NCBI GenBank assembly: GCA_963753685.1 | Contig: CAVWDE010000002.1 | Location: 372,001-436,000, forward strand | DNA: 64,000 nucleotides | Direction of reading: 5' to 3' | From: DATAOG01 sp963753685 | GTDB taxonomy: Bacteria > Pseudomonadota > Alphaproteobacteria > Geminicoccales > Geminicoccaceae | In this document: in pieces, positions 1 to 7,363 of the stretch | How positions within the stretch are numbered: the first letter of the stretch is position 1 | Layout: each line of letters begins with the position of its first letter | Notes under the pieces: generated by a model | What the model was told of the DNA's origin: nothing | The model's input: only the letters and a program-made list of their open reading frames with translations | Database searches by the model: none | Position numbers and translations under genes: made by a program

Positions 1-690
<690 letters not shown>

Positions 691-764
691 GCCCGCGGCG
701 CGGGCGGGCCGATGCCTGCCCTGTGGTCGAGAGCGCAAACTACGGTGGCGACGTCATCACGGGG

Positions 765-1025
765 TCACAGGTTAGGCCCCAGGATGTCGTCATAGCCATA
801 CAAGATGTCGTTGTGGTCATAGGTGGGCTGGAGCTGCGCCGCTCCGGCTGACCGCCGCGAGCCCGCCGCCCCGACGCGGTCCGCAAAGCTGAGAAGGGCG
901 GGCGGGCCGTTGATCAGGCGATCGATCTCGGCCCGAAGACGGGTCGCGGTCCGATCATCACCGCATTCGATCGCGCGCGCGTAGCGGCGCTTCAGGAACT
1001 CGACGACGCCTGCTGGATCTGGCAA
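765..1025 (-). CDS. Small hypothetical protein (86 aa)
   Basis: An 86-residue frame with an ATG start, reading away from a regulatory region with two CtrA boxes. The N-terminal two thirds look helical and charged (VEFLKRRYARAIECGDD, then TATRLRAEIDRLI). The C-terminus is polar and contains a near-repeat, YDHNDIL then YGYDDIL. There is no signal peptide or membrane segment. I do not recognise a family. Coding status is supported by position and by sensible amino-acid composition, not by homology. If real, it is the divergent partner of kynU across the CtrA-box region and so a candidate CtrA target. Confidence 0.45.
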   Translation of the reverse strand: MPDPAGVVEFLKRRYARAIECGDDRTATRLRAEIDRLINGPPALLSFADRVGAAGSRRSAGAAQLQPTYDHNDILYGYDDILGPNL

Positions 1026-1089
1026 GTGACGCGTCCTGCTCGGTGGCTCGGGCCCGATCGGGCCGGTTGTGAATCCTGAGCGCCAGATG

Positions 1090-1104
1090 TTAAGAAATGG
1101 TTAA
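1090..1104. promoter_or_regulatory. CtrA box 1 (TTAA-N7-TTAA)
   Basis: The sequence TTAAGAAATGGTTAA is an exact match to the full CtrA-binding consensus of alphaproteobacteria. It lies about 65 bp upstream of the minus-strand 86-aa gene, between two GANTC sites. Such A+T-rich sites are rare by chance at this GC content. Confidence 0.65.
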
Positions 1105-1203
1105 TCGCGACCACCCGATTCACCTCGAGTTGTTCCCGCAGCGCGCCCTCACGGATCGGTCAGCCGGCGCTCAGGTCGGCCAGCTCAATCTCTGGTAGCC
1201 TTC

Positions 1204-1218
1204 TTAACCATTCGTTAA
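1204..1218. promoter_or_regulatory. CtrA box 2 (TTAA-N7-TTAA)
   Basis: The sequence TTAACCATTCGTTAA is a second exact CtrA consensus, centred 114 bp from the first. A further half-like TTAACGGGTTA follows at about 1221. It lies about 145 bp upstream of the chosen kynU start. Confidence 0.65.
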
Positions 1219-1246
1219 GGTTAACGGGTTAGCAACCGGGCTTCTT

Positions 1247-1289
1247 GCTTGTCGGGGCTTGGGCTTGTCGGGGCTTGGGCTTGTCGAGG
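1247..1289. repeat. 16-bp tandem repeat, 2.7 copies
   Basis: The unit GCTTGTCGGGGCTTGG occurs exactly at 1247-1262 and 1263-1278, followed by a partial copy to 1289. It sits just before kynU and falls inside an artificial 5' extension of its frame. This supports choosing the downstream ATG as the start. Function unknown. Confidence 0.8.
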
Positions 1290-1363
1290 TTGGAGGTCGG
1301 GCCAGATCATGGGGCGTCGGGCAACCAAGGCCATGGATCGCGGGTAGCGAAGGCTGGTGGCGG

Positions 1364-2605
1364 ATGAGTGCGCTGACCCGGGCCGGATGTGCGGCGCTGG
1401 ATGCCGTTGATCCTCTGGCGGCGCTGCGAGCGCGCTTCGCGCTGCCGGCGGGGGTCATCTATCTGGATGGCAACTCGCTTGGACCCTTGCCCAAGGCAAC
1501 CCCGGCAATCGTCGAGGACGTGCTGCGCCGGCAATGGGGGCGGGATCTGATCACCAGCTGGAACAGGCACGGCTGGATCGACCTGCCGGCGCGGCTCGGC
1601 GCCAAGATCGCGGAGCTGATCGGGGCGCGGGCGCAGGAGGTGGTGGTCGCCGATTCGGTCTCGGTCAACCTCTTCAAGCTGATCGCGGCGGCGCTGGGGT
1701 TGCGGCCCGGACGGCGGATCATCGTCTCGGAGCGCGGCAATTTTCCGACCGATCTCTACGTCGCAGAGGGTCTTGCCGAACTGCTCGACGGACGGGTCGA
1801 GCTGCGCCTGGTCGCGAGCGCCGAGCTCGAGGCGGCGCTCGACGCGGAGGTGGCACTCCTGATGCTGACCCACGTCGACTATCGCAGCGGGCGGATGCAC
1901 GATCTGGCACGGCTGACCAGAGCGGCACACGACGCGGGCGCGCTGGCGCTCTGGGATCTGGCGCACAGCGCCGGCGCCGTGCCGGTCGACCTGAACGGCG
2001 CGGACGCGGATCTCGCGGTCGGCTGTGGCTACAAATATCTGAACGGCGGGCCGGGCGCGCCCGCGTTCCTGTTCGTCGCGGAGCGCTGGCAGGATGCGGC
2101 CCGCCAGCCGATCACCGGCTGGCTCGGACACGCTGAGCCGTTCGCGTTCCAGAGTGAGTACCGGGCCGCCGCAGGCATCCGGAAATTCCTCGCCGGCACA
2201 CCATCGATCCTCGGGATGGTGGCGCTCGAAGCGGGCGTCGATCTGCTGCTCGAGGTCGATCCGGGGGCGCTGCGGGCCAAATCGGTGGCGCTCACCGATC
2301 TGTTCATCGACCTGGTCGAGGAGCACTGCCCGGCCTTCGGGCTCGAGCTTGCGAGCCCGCGCGCGGCCGGCGAGCGCGGCGCGCAGGTCGCGCTCCGGCA
2401 TCCGGACGGCTACCCGATCGTCCAGGCGCTGATCGCGCGCGGCGTGATCGGCGACTTCCGCGCGCCCGATCTGCTGCGCTTCGGGTTCGCGCCGCTCTAT
2501 GTCCGCTTCGTCGACGTGTTCGATGCGGCCCAGGCGCTTTGGGCCGTGCTGGCCGAGCGCGCCTGGGACCTTCCGGAATACCGGCAGCGGGCCGCCGTGA
2601 CATGA
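1364..2605 (+). CDS. kynU: Kynureninase
   Basis: A 413-residue PLP enzyme that cleaves L-kynurenine to anthranilate and alanine in tryptophan catabolism, acting in the cytosol. Family signatures in order: YLDGNSLGPLP (about 33-43), GNFPTDLY (125-132), DLAHSAGAVPVDL (from D198), the PLP-lysine segment GYKYLNGGPGAP (K224) and GWLGH. Length is normal for bacterial kynureninases. I chose ATG 1364 because the frame upstream is translated repeat DNA. The last codons overlap the ATG of kynA by four bases (ATGA), indicating a translationally coupled operon. No kynurenine formamidase gene lies beside the pair. Confidence 0.95.
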   Translation: MSALTRAGCAALDAVDPLAALRARFALPAGVIYLDGNSLGPLPKATPAIVEDVLRRQWGRDLITSWNRHGWIDLPARLGAKIAELIGARAQEVVVADSVSVNLFKLIAAALGLRPGRRIIVSERGNFPTDLYVAEGLAELLDGRVELRLVASAELEAALDAEVALLMLTHVDYRSGRMHDLARLTRAAHDAGALALWDLAHSAGAVPVDLNGADADLAVGCGYKYLNGGPGAPAFLFVAERWQDAARQPITGWLGHAEPFAFQSEYRAAAGIRKFLAGTPSILGMVALEAGVDLLLEVDPGALRAKSVALTDLFIDLVEEHCPAFGLELASPRAAGERGAQVALRHPDGYPIVQALIARGVIGDFRAPDLLRFGFAPLYVRFVDVFDAAQALWAVLAERAWDLPEYRQRAAVT

Positions 2606-3441
2606 CCGAGCCCGCTGAACCGGCCCTGGAGCCGGGCGTCGCGACCGACCTCGCCGATGCCCTGACCTACGGGCGCTACCTGGCGCTCGACGAGCTGCTC
2701 GCCTGTCAGCGGCCGGTCTCGGACAGTCACGACGAGATGCTGTTCATCGTGATCCATCAGGCGAGCGAGCTGTGGCTGAAGCTGATGGTCCACGAGCTGC
2801 GCGCGGCGCGCCGGCGGATCGCCGCGGACGACCTGCAGCCGGCGTTCAAGATGCTGGCGCGGGTGGCGCGCATCCAGGTGCAGATGATCCAGTCCTGGGA
2901 TGTGCTTTCGACCCTGACGCCGGCCGATTACCTCGTCTTCCGCGACCGGCTCGGGCCGGCGTCGGGCTTGCAGTCGCACCAGTACCGCCTGGTCGAGTTC
3001 CTGCTCGGCAACCGGCAGCAGGCGTTGCTCGCGGTGCACCGGCACACGCCCGAGGTGCACGCCGAGCTCGCGGCCGAGCTGGCCCGGCCGAGCCTGTACG
3101 ACGAGGCGATCCAGCTTCTGGCGCGCCGCGGCTTCGCGATCGCGCGGGCCTGCGTCGAGCGCGACTGGAGCCGGCCCCACCGGTCGGATGCGAGCGTGCT
3201 CGCGGCCTGGGCGGCGGTCTACCGCGACGCCAGTCACCGATGGGATCTGTATGAGCTCGCCGAGGATCTGGTCGATCTCGAGGACGGGTTCCGGCAATGG
3301 CGCTTTCGTCATGTCACGACGGTCGAGCGGATCATCGGCCACAAGACCGGCACCGGCGGTAGCTCGGGCGTCAGCTACCTGAAGCGGGCGCTGGAGGTGG
3401 TTTGCTTTCCCGAGCTGTGGCAGGTGCGCACCGAGCTCTAG
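2602..3441 (+). CDS. kynA: Tryptophan 2,3-dioxygenase
   Basis: A 279-residue haem enzyme that opens the indole ring of L-tryptophan to give N-formylkynurenine, the first step of the kynurenine route. Recognised by YGRYLALDELLACQ (about 23-36), FIVIHQASELWLK (48-60, with the active-site His), LQSHQYRLVEFLLGN, the haem-ligand region RIIGHKTGTGGSSGVSYL, and the C-terminus VVCFPELWQVRTEL. It starts inside the stop of kynU, so the two are co-translated. Its last 66 bp before the final codons are duplicated about 2.2 kb downstream (5547-5612). The gene itself is intact and of normal length. Confidence 0.96.
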   Translation: MTEPAEPALEPGVATDLADALTYGRYLALDELLACQRPVSDSHDEMLFIVIHQASELWLKLMVHELRAARRRIAADDLQPAFKMLARVARIQVQMIQSWDVLSTLTPADYLVFRDRLGPASGLQSHQYRLVEFLLGNRQQALLAVHRHTPEVHAELAAELARPSLYDEAIQLLARRGFAIARACVERDWSRPHRSDASVLAAWAAVYRDASHRWDLYELAEDLVDLEDGFRQWRFRHVTTVERIIGHKTGTGGSSGVSYLKRALEVVCFPELWQVRTEL

Positions 3442-4051
3442 GTGGGAGTGCTGTGAACGCTGTTCATGCGCGGCGGTCCGTGGTGCGGCGTTGCCTTCCG
3501 GCGGAGCCCTCTCGCCGGGTCGGATCGCGGACGGCCAAGGCCAGCGCCTGCCAGCTTCGCCGGTTGCAGCCTTGACCGGCCGCGACCGCCCGGCAGGCTC
3601 GCCGGCGAGAGGGAGCGCCGCAGACTTCATCTCACCCTCACGAATACGGTCCCCGCGACGTCGTCACCTTCGCGGGGCGCGCCCGCCGCCCGCCAACCCG
3701 GGCGCGCAGACCAAGCGCGAACGTCAGAATTTTCTGCGTCTGGTGTAACGGTAACGACATCTGGCAGGGTGCGGAAAAGGATCGTCTTGGTCGGTGGATC
3801 TGGTAGGATCGCTGTGATGAACCAACAGATCTGACGCGGGCGATGCGGGGCGGGGACGTTCGAATTGAGGCTCTGTCCGGTGGCGTGAGCTGCGCGGGAC
3901 GGGGTGCCGAGGGATCACTTGCCGGGGCGCCTTCTGGCGCTGGTCGACGATGGGCAAATCTGGGGCTCTCCTCTTGGAGGAAGGTTCGCGCGATGCCCTG
4001 CCGTCCCGCCCGCCGTCGGCCAGCGCCCGCCCGCAACGGAGGCAGCCTTCG
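3442..4051. other. 610-bp non-coding stretch downstream of kynA
   Basis: No gene is supported here. Open frames exist but have arginine/proline-rich shadow composition. The stretch holds a segment at 3481-3505 that nearly matches the lead-in of the 23-bp repeat array at 13044-13068 (23 of 25 bases by eye), and a 12-bp perfect inverted repeat at 3507-3518/3602-3613. No recognisable promoter for the following phosphoesterase was found. Confidence 0.5.
3507..3613. repeat. Inverted repeat, 12-bp perfect arms
   Basis: CCCTCTCGCCGG at 3507-3518 is exactly complementary to CCGGCGAGAGGG at 3602-3613, with 83 bp between. Flanking bases continue with imperfect pairing. It lies about 65 bp after kynA. 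It could be a structured transcript end or the remains of a small mobile element; no target-site duplication was identified. Confidence 0.5.
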
Positions 4052-4882
4052 TTGAAGTGCCTCCTGGTCGCGGACCTGCACTACGATCTGCGCAAGTTCG
4101 ACTGGGTGGTCGATGCGGCGGGCCATGTCGATGTGGTCGTGCTCGCCGGCGACCATCTCGACGCGTTCTCCGTGGTCGACCGGCCCGCCCAGACGATCGT
4201 CGTGCAAAAGTATCTGCGCCGGATTCGCGAGCGCGCGCCGTTGCTGATCTGCTCGGGCAACCACGATCTCGACGGCTATGACAGCCGGGGCGAGCTGATC
4301 ACGCGCTGGATCACCAAGGCGCGTCACTACGACGTGCTGACCGATGGCGACTCCCGTCTGATCGGCGACACGCTGTTCACGATCTGCCCCTGGGGCGGCG
4401 GCAGCGGCACGCGCGCGGAGATCGCCCGCCATCTGGCGAAAGACGCGCCGAGCCGGCCGGCACGGTGGGTGTGGGTGCATCACGCGCCCCCGCAGGGCTC
4501 GCCGACCAGCTGGGATGGCAAGCGGTCGTTCGGCGACCCGGCGTTGCGCGGCTGGATCAGAAAATATCAGCCGGATCTCGTCCTGTCCGGCCACGTGCAT
4601 CAGTCGCCGTTCACGCCCAAGGGCTCGTGGGCGGACCAGATCGGCAGGACCTGGGTCTTCAATGCCGGTCATCAGATCGGGCCGCTGCCAACGCATGTGG
4701 TGGTCGACATGGCCGTCCCCGACGCCTACTGGATCTCGCTCAAGGCCGCCGAGGTCGCGCCCTTGAACCAGTCGCCGACCCAGCCGCTGGCGCCGATGGC
4801 CGCGCCGCCGCCGTGGCTGCTCGCTATGGCTCCGCGGGCAGATCGGCAGCCGGAGGAAAGCTCTCCTCCTGCTGGTGAGTGA
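4052..4882 (+). CDS. Metallophosphoesterase (calcineurin-like)
   Basis: A 276-residue cytosolic metallophosphoesterase with all the metal-binding blocks: ADLHYD (D8, H10), GDHLD (D34), SGNHDLDG (N70, H71), VHHAPPQ, and GHVHQSP. Start chosen at TTG 4052, which has GGAGG about ten bases upstream; an ATG at 3950 would add 34 low-complexity residues and has no support. The substrate cannot be told from sequence: phosphodiesters, including cyclic nucleotides, are possible. The 3' end overlaps by 59 bp the 3' end of a convergent cyclic-nucleotide-binding gene, which makes a nucleotide link tempting but unproven. Confidence 0.85.
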   Translation: MKCLLVADLHYDLRKFDWVVDAAGHVDVVVLAGDHLDAFSVVDRPAQTIVVQKYLRRIRERAPLLICSGNHDLDGYDSRGELITRWITKARHYDVLTDGDSRLIGDTLFTICPWGGGSGTRAEIARHLAKDAPSRPARWVWVHHAPPQGSPTSWDGKRSFGDPALRGWIRKYQPDLVLSGHVHQSPFTPKGSWADQIGRTWVFNAGHQIGPLPTHVVVDMAVPDAYWISLKAAEVAPLNQSPTQPLAPMAAPPPWLLAMAPRADRQPEESSPPAGE

Positions 4883-5312
4883 GCGATTCCAGCACCTCGT
4901 CGACCATGCCGAAATGGTCCTTCTGGTCCTGAAACTGGTGTTTGAGATTGACGAGATAGGTGGTGGCGCTCTGCAGGCGTCGGGCCAGGAGGGTCGCGAT
5001 CGGCAGCAGGACATGGGGATTGGCGTTCAGGAACTGGGCGCCGTCCTCGATGAGGTGGACCTTGGCCGCGGTCACGGCCCGCACGCTCGCGGTGTGGGGC
5101 TGGTCGAGGAGCACCGCCATCTCGCCGAAGACCGCGCCCGGCTCGCTCACCAGTGCCACCTCGACATCGCCTCGATAGACCGCCAGCGTGCCGTCGGTGA
5201 GGACGAACAACCGGCCGGAGCGTTCGCCCTCCCGCAGCAGCACGGCGCCGGGCGCGATCTTGCGCTCGCTAAGTCCGCGGCAGTGATCGAGGAGCGATGG
5301 CATCTTGGGCAT
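4824..5312 (-). CDS. Cyclic nucleotide-binding (CNB) domain protein
   Basis: A 162-residue protein with a single CRP-type beta-barrel: GAVLLREGERSGRLFVLTDG (about 22-41), the phosphate-binding-cassette-like FGEMAVLLDQPHTASVRA (about 62-79), then a helical C-terminus. There is no helix-turn-helix, so it is a stand-alone sensor and not a CRP transcription factor. The cassette has FGEMA and HTASVRA, close to the FGE...RTA pattern of true cAMP/cGMP binders, with H in place of the usual R before TA. An internal ATG at 5303 is an alternative start. It converges on the phosphoesterase gene and overlaps it. Confidence 0.82.
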   Translation of the reverse strand: MPKMPSLLDHCRGLSERKIAPGAVLLREGERSGRLFVLTDGTLAVYRGDVEVALVSEPGAVFGEMAVLLDQPHTASVRAVTAAKVHLIEDGAQFLNANPHVLLPIATLLARRLQSATTYLVNLKHQFQDQKDHFGMVDEVLESLTHQQEESFPPAADLPAEP

Positions 5313-5546
5313 CCTGGTCGGCGGGCGACCCCCTTCTAGGGGCGAGCGCGCCGGGCCGGCAAGCCCGCTTCATGCCGCACGCGGATGCCGGGCGCCCGGG
5401 GGGCGGCGCCTTCTCGTCCGCTCGGCGCAGAGACAGAACTTGACCCCGCCCGGGCCGTAGACCGCGACCGCGTGCACGGGTGCGTTGGCTGCCGCCCGGC
5501 GAGGTGATTGCGGCGCGCGCCCACTCGGCCTGAACGCCCGCGACTG

Positions 5547-5612
5547 GGGCGTCAGCTACCTGGAGCGGGCGCTCGCCGTGGTCTGCTTTCCCGAGCTTTG
5601 GCAGGTGCGCAC
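5547..5612 (+). pseudogene. kynA 3'-end fragment (duplicate)
   Basis: Positions 5547-5612 match 3366-3431 of kynA at 60 of 66 bases. The translation GVSYLERALAVVCFPELW then QVRT matches the C-terminus of tryptophan 2,3-dioxygenase in the same strand and phase. The stop codon is lost: the frame runs on into the adjacent hairpin. No other part of kynA is present, so this is a remnant of a duplication or recombination and not a functional gene. Confidence 0.8.
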
Positions 5613-5663
5613 GAACTGTGGCAGGCTGCCGGGCTTCTTCGGCAGCCTGTCAGCACAGTTCGT
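5611..5663. terminator. Long hairpin, probable terminator of the anti-sigma operon
   Basis: Arms ACGAACTGTG (5611-5620) and CAGGCTGCCG (5622-5631) pair with CGGCAGCCTG (5640-5649) and CACAGTTCGT (5654-5663), giving 20 bp of stem around an 8-base loop with a small bulge. It lies ten bases past the stop of the minus-strand anti-sigma gene. No T-run follows on either strand, so it is not a textbook intrinsic terminator. Confidence 0.55.
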
Positions 5664-5672
5664 CAACAGCGT

Positions 5673-6557
5673 TCAGGTCGCGTCCTTCTCGGTGGTCGCG
5701 GTCTGGTCCGGCGTCGGCGCCGGCACGGTCGGCACGGTCATCTGCTGCTGGATGCTCTTGGCCGCGCTGAACAGCTGCTCGCGATCGAGCGCGCCGATCA
5801 GGGCATAGGCGAACGGCCCCTCGATCCAGTAGACCATGTTGACCCCGTCCTCGCCGGCGAAGCTCACGCTGCCGTCGTGGGCGCCGTTCACGGGCGTCTG
5901 CCAGCGGCCGCGGACGTAGAGCGTGATCCGGTGCGCGTCCGAGTTCTCGTACATCAGCTGCGCCGCCGGCTGACCGGATGCGGGCAACAGGCGGCCGCCG
6001 ACCAGGTTGAAGCCGATCGCCTTCAGGTTGGGGGCGTGCACGGCCTGGCCGAGCCGCTCCGACAGCCACAGCAGCATGCTGTCCTGCTGATCGGCGCCGA
6101 ACTCGACCGGATGGCGGAGGTCGGGCGCGAACAGCAGATGCGCATTGGCCGCCTGCCGGGCGAAGCTCATCGCCGGCGTCTCGGCCTCCTGGGCGGTGAT
6201 CTCGCTGTGCATCAGCCAGCCGCCGCCGCTGCTGCCGAGCAGCAACAGAGCGATCCCGGCGACCCGCACGGTCAGGCCGCGCCGGCCGACGCCGAACCAA
6301 TCCTGCAGCCGTCTGGCCCAGGATGACCGGCCGCAGTAGTGTTCGACGCGCAACCGCTTGGGCAGCGGCTCATAGAGCACCTCGTCGTAGGCGAGATGCA
6401 GCGCCTCGGTCAGCGTCCGATACTGGTCCATGCGGGCCGCCTCGTCGGGATGGGCGGCCAGGAAGGCCATCACGGCCCGGCAACGCTCGGGCGGCAGCTG
6501 GCCATCGACGAACGCCTGGAAGTCGTCTTCGTCGATCGAAGTCTGGCGAGTGGTCAT
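5673..6557 (-). CDS. Membrane-bound anti-sigma factor
   Basis: A 294-residue single-pass protein encoded directly behind an ECF sigma gene. The N-terminal 90 residues are cytosolic (DEDDFQAFVDGQLPPER, typical of anti-sigma starts) and lack the HxxxCxxC zinc motif. A hydrophobic segment follows at about 96-112 (VRVAGIALLLLGSSGGG), then a periplasmic domain of about 180 residues with VYWIEGPFAYALIG. By family analogy it sequesters the sigma factor until an envelope or oxidative signal acts. It overlaps the sigma gene by four bases (ATGA). A long hairpin follows its stop. Confidence 0.85.
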   Translation of the reverse strand: MTTRQTSIDEDDFQAFVDGQLPPERCRAVMAFLAAHPDEAARMDQYRTLTEALHLAYDEVLYEPLPKRLRVEHYCGRSSWARRLQDWFGVGRRGLTVRVAGIALLLLGSSGGGWLMHSEITAQEAETPAMSFARQAANAHLLFAPDLRHPVEFGADQQDSMLLWLSERLGQAVHAPNLKAIGFNLVGGRLLPASGQPAAQLMYENSDAHRITLYVRGRWQTPVNGAHDGSVSFAGEDGVNMVYWIEGPFAYALIGALDREQLFSAAKSIQQQMTVPTVPAPTPDQTATTEKDAT

Positions 6558-7084
6558 GGCATGTTGCGCAACTTGGGGTCTTGCCCCGCCGCCTTCGGCG
6601 CGGGTCCGTACGCCATGAAGCGGCGTAGGGCTTCGCGGCCGCGGTGCAGCCGGGACATGACGGTACCGATGGGAATGTCGAGCACGGCGGCGACGTTCTT
6701 GTAGTTCATGCCCTCGAGGCCGACCAACAGCACCACCTGTCGCTGGGGCTCGGGCAACAACTGCAATGCCCTCGCCAGGTCGCGGATCTCGAGCGTGCGT
6801 TCCTGGTTCGGCGCCGTCGCCATCTCGGGTTGGTCGTCATCGAGCTCCTGGTAGTCGGCACGGGTACGGCGCTGGCGCTGGTTGTTGATGTGGATGTTGT
6901 GCAGAATCGTAAACATCCAGGCCCGGATGTCGGTCCCGGGTTGCCAAAGATGGCTGCGTGACAGCCCTCTGAGTAACGCTTCCTGCACCAAGTCATCCGC
7001 CCGTACGGGATCGCCGAGCAAAGACCGCGCATAGCGACGCAGCTTCGGGATCTGCTCAGCGATCAAACGTTCGGTTTCCGACAC
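6554..7084 (-). CDS. ECF (extracytoplasmic function) RNA polymerase sigma factor
   Basis: A 176-residue group IV sigma factor. Region 2 is seen in LRRYARSLLGDPVRADDLVQ and DIRAWMFTILHNIHIN. Region 4 is LPEPQRQVVLLVGLEGMNY then VAAVLDIPIGTVMSRLHRGR with its helix-turn-helix. Start chosen at GTG 7084, which has GAGGGTGG just upstream; the frame extends to ATG 7159 but the extra residues are not sigma-like and would cover a likely promoter. It heads an operon with its anti-sigma factor and probably activates its own promoter. Regulon unknown. Confidence 0.93.
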   Translation of the reverse strand: MSETERLIAEQIPKLRRYARSLLGDPVRADDLVQEALLRGLSRSHLWQPGTDIRAWMFTILHNIHINNQRQRRTRADYQELDDDQPEMATAPNQERTLEIRDLARALQLLPEPQRQVVLLVGLEGMNYKNVAAVLDIPIGTVMSRLHRGREALRRFMAYGPAPKAAGQDPKLRNMP

Positions 7085-7157
7085 GCCACCCTCATCACAC
7101 GTCCCCGCGCCGGGGTCCTGCGTGGGGTTCGCCCACGCGGTCGTTTGCACGTACGCC

Positions 7158-7182
7158 AACAGACCGTCACTTACATTATTCC
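7158..7182 (-). promoter_or_regulatory. Candidate autoregulated ECF promoter
   Basis: On the minus strand, GGAAT (7182-7178) is followed after 17 bases by GTT (7160-7158). This resembles the GGAAT-N18-GTT type of ECF promoter, and would give a leader of about 65-70 nt before the GTG start. ECF operons are commonly autoregulated; the match is by eye only. Confidence 0.4.
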
Positions 7183-7363
7183 GGCTTGGCGCCGCCCCGC
7201 CAGCCGGCGTGGTATTTCCGTTGTCAACTGTTGCGGTACGGCCACAGCTGGCGCCGGCAAACCTACCGGTGAGGGGACATCTCCGCGGCTTGGCGCGATC
7301 CCGGTGCGCCCGGGCCTTGTGGCCATCGCGCCACCCTGATGCGGCGCGACGACGGCGCGCAGC

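Larger units (their letters stand above)
1026..1363. promoter_or_regulatory. Divergent intergenic region with CtrA boxes, GANTC sites and a short tandem repeat
   Basis: This 338-bp non-coding stretch separates the 86-aa gene (minus) from kynU (plus). It is noticeably richer in A+T than its surroundings around 1085-1110 and 1200-1232. It holds two perfect TTAA-N7-TTAA sites, GANTC pentamers at 1071-1075 and 1117-1121 (the CcrM methylation motif of many alphaproteobacteria), and a 16-bp tandem repeat near kynU. No convincing sigma-70 -35/-10 pair was identified by eye. Confidence 0.6.
5313..5672. other. Intergenic stretch with a kynA remnant and a long hairpin
   Basis: A 360-bp stretch between two minus-strand genes. 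It contains a plus-strand copy of the kynA 3' end (5547-5612) followed directly by a strong inverted repeat (5611-5663). Nothing else in it looks coding. Confidence 0.6.
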
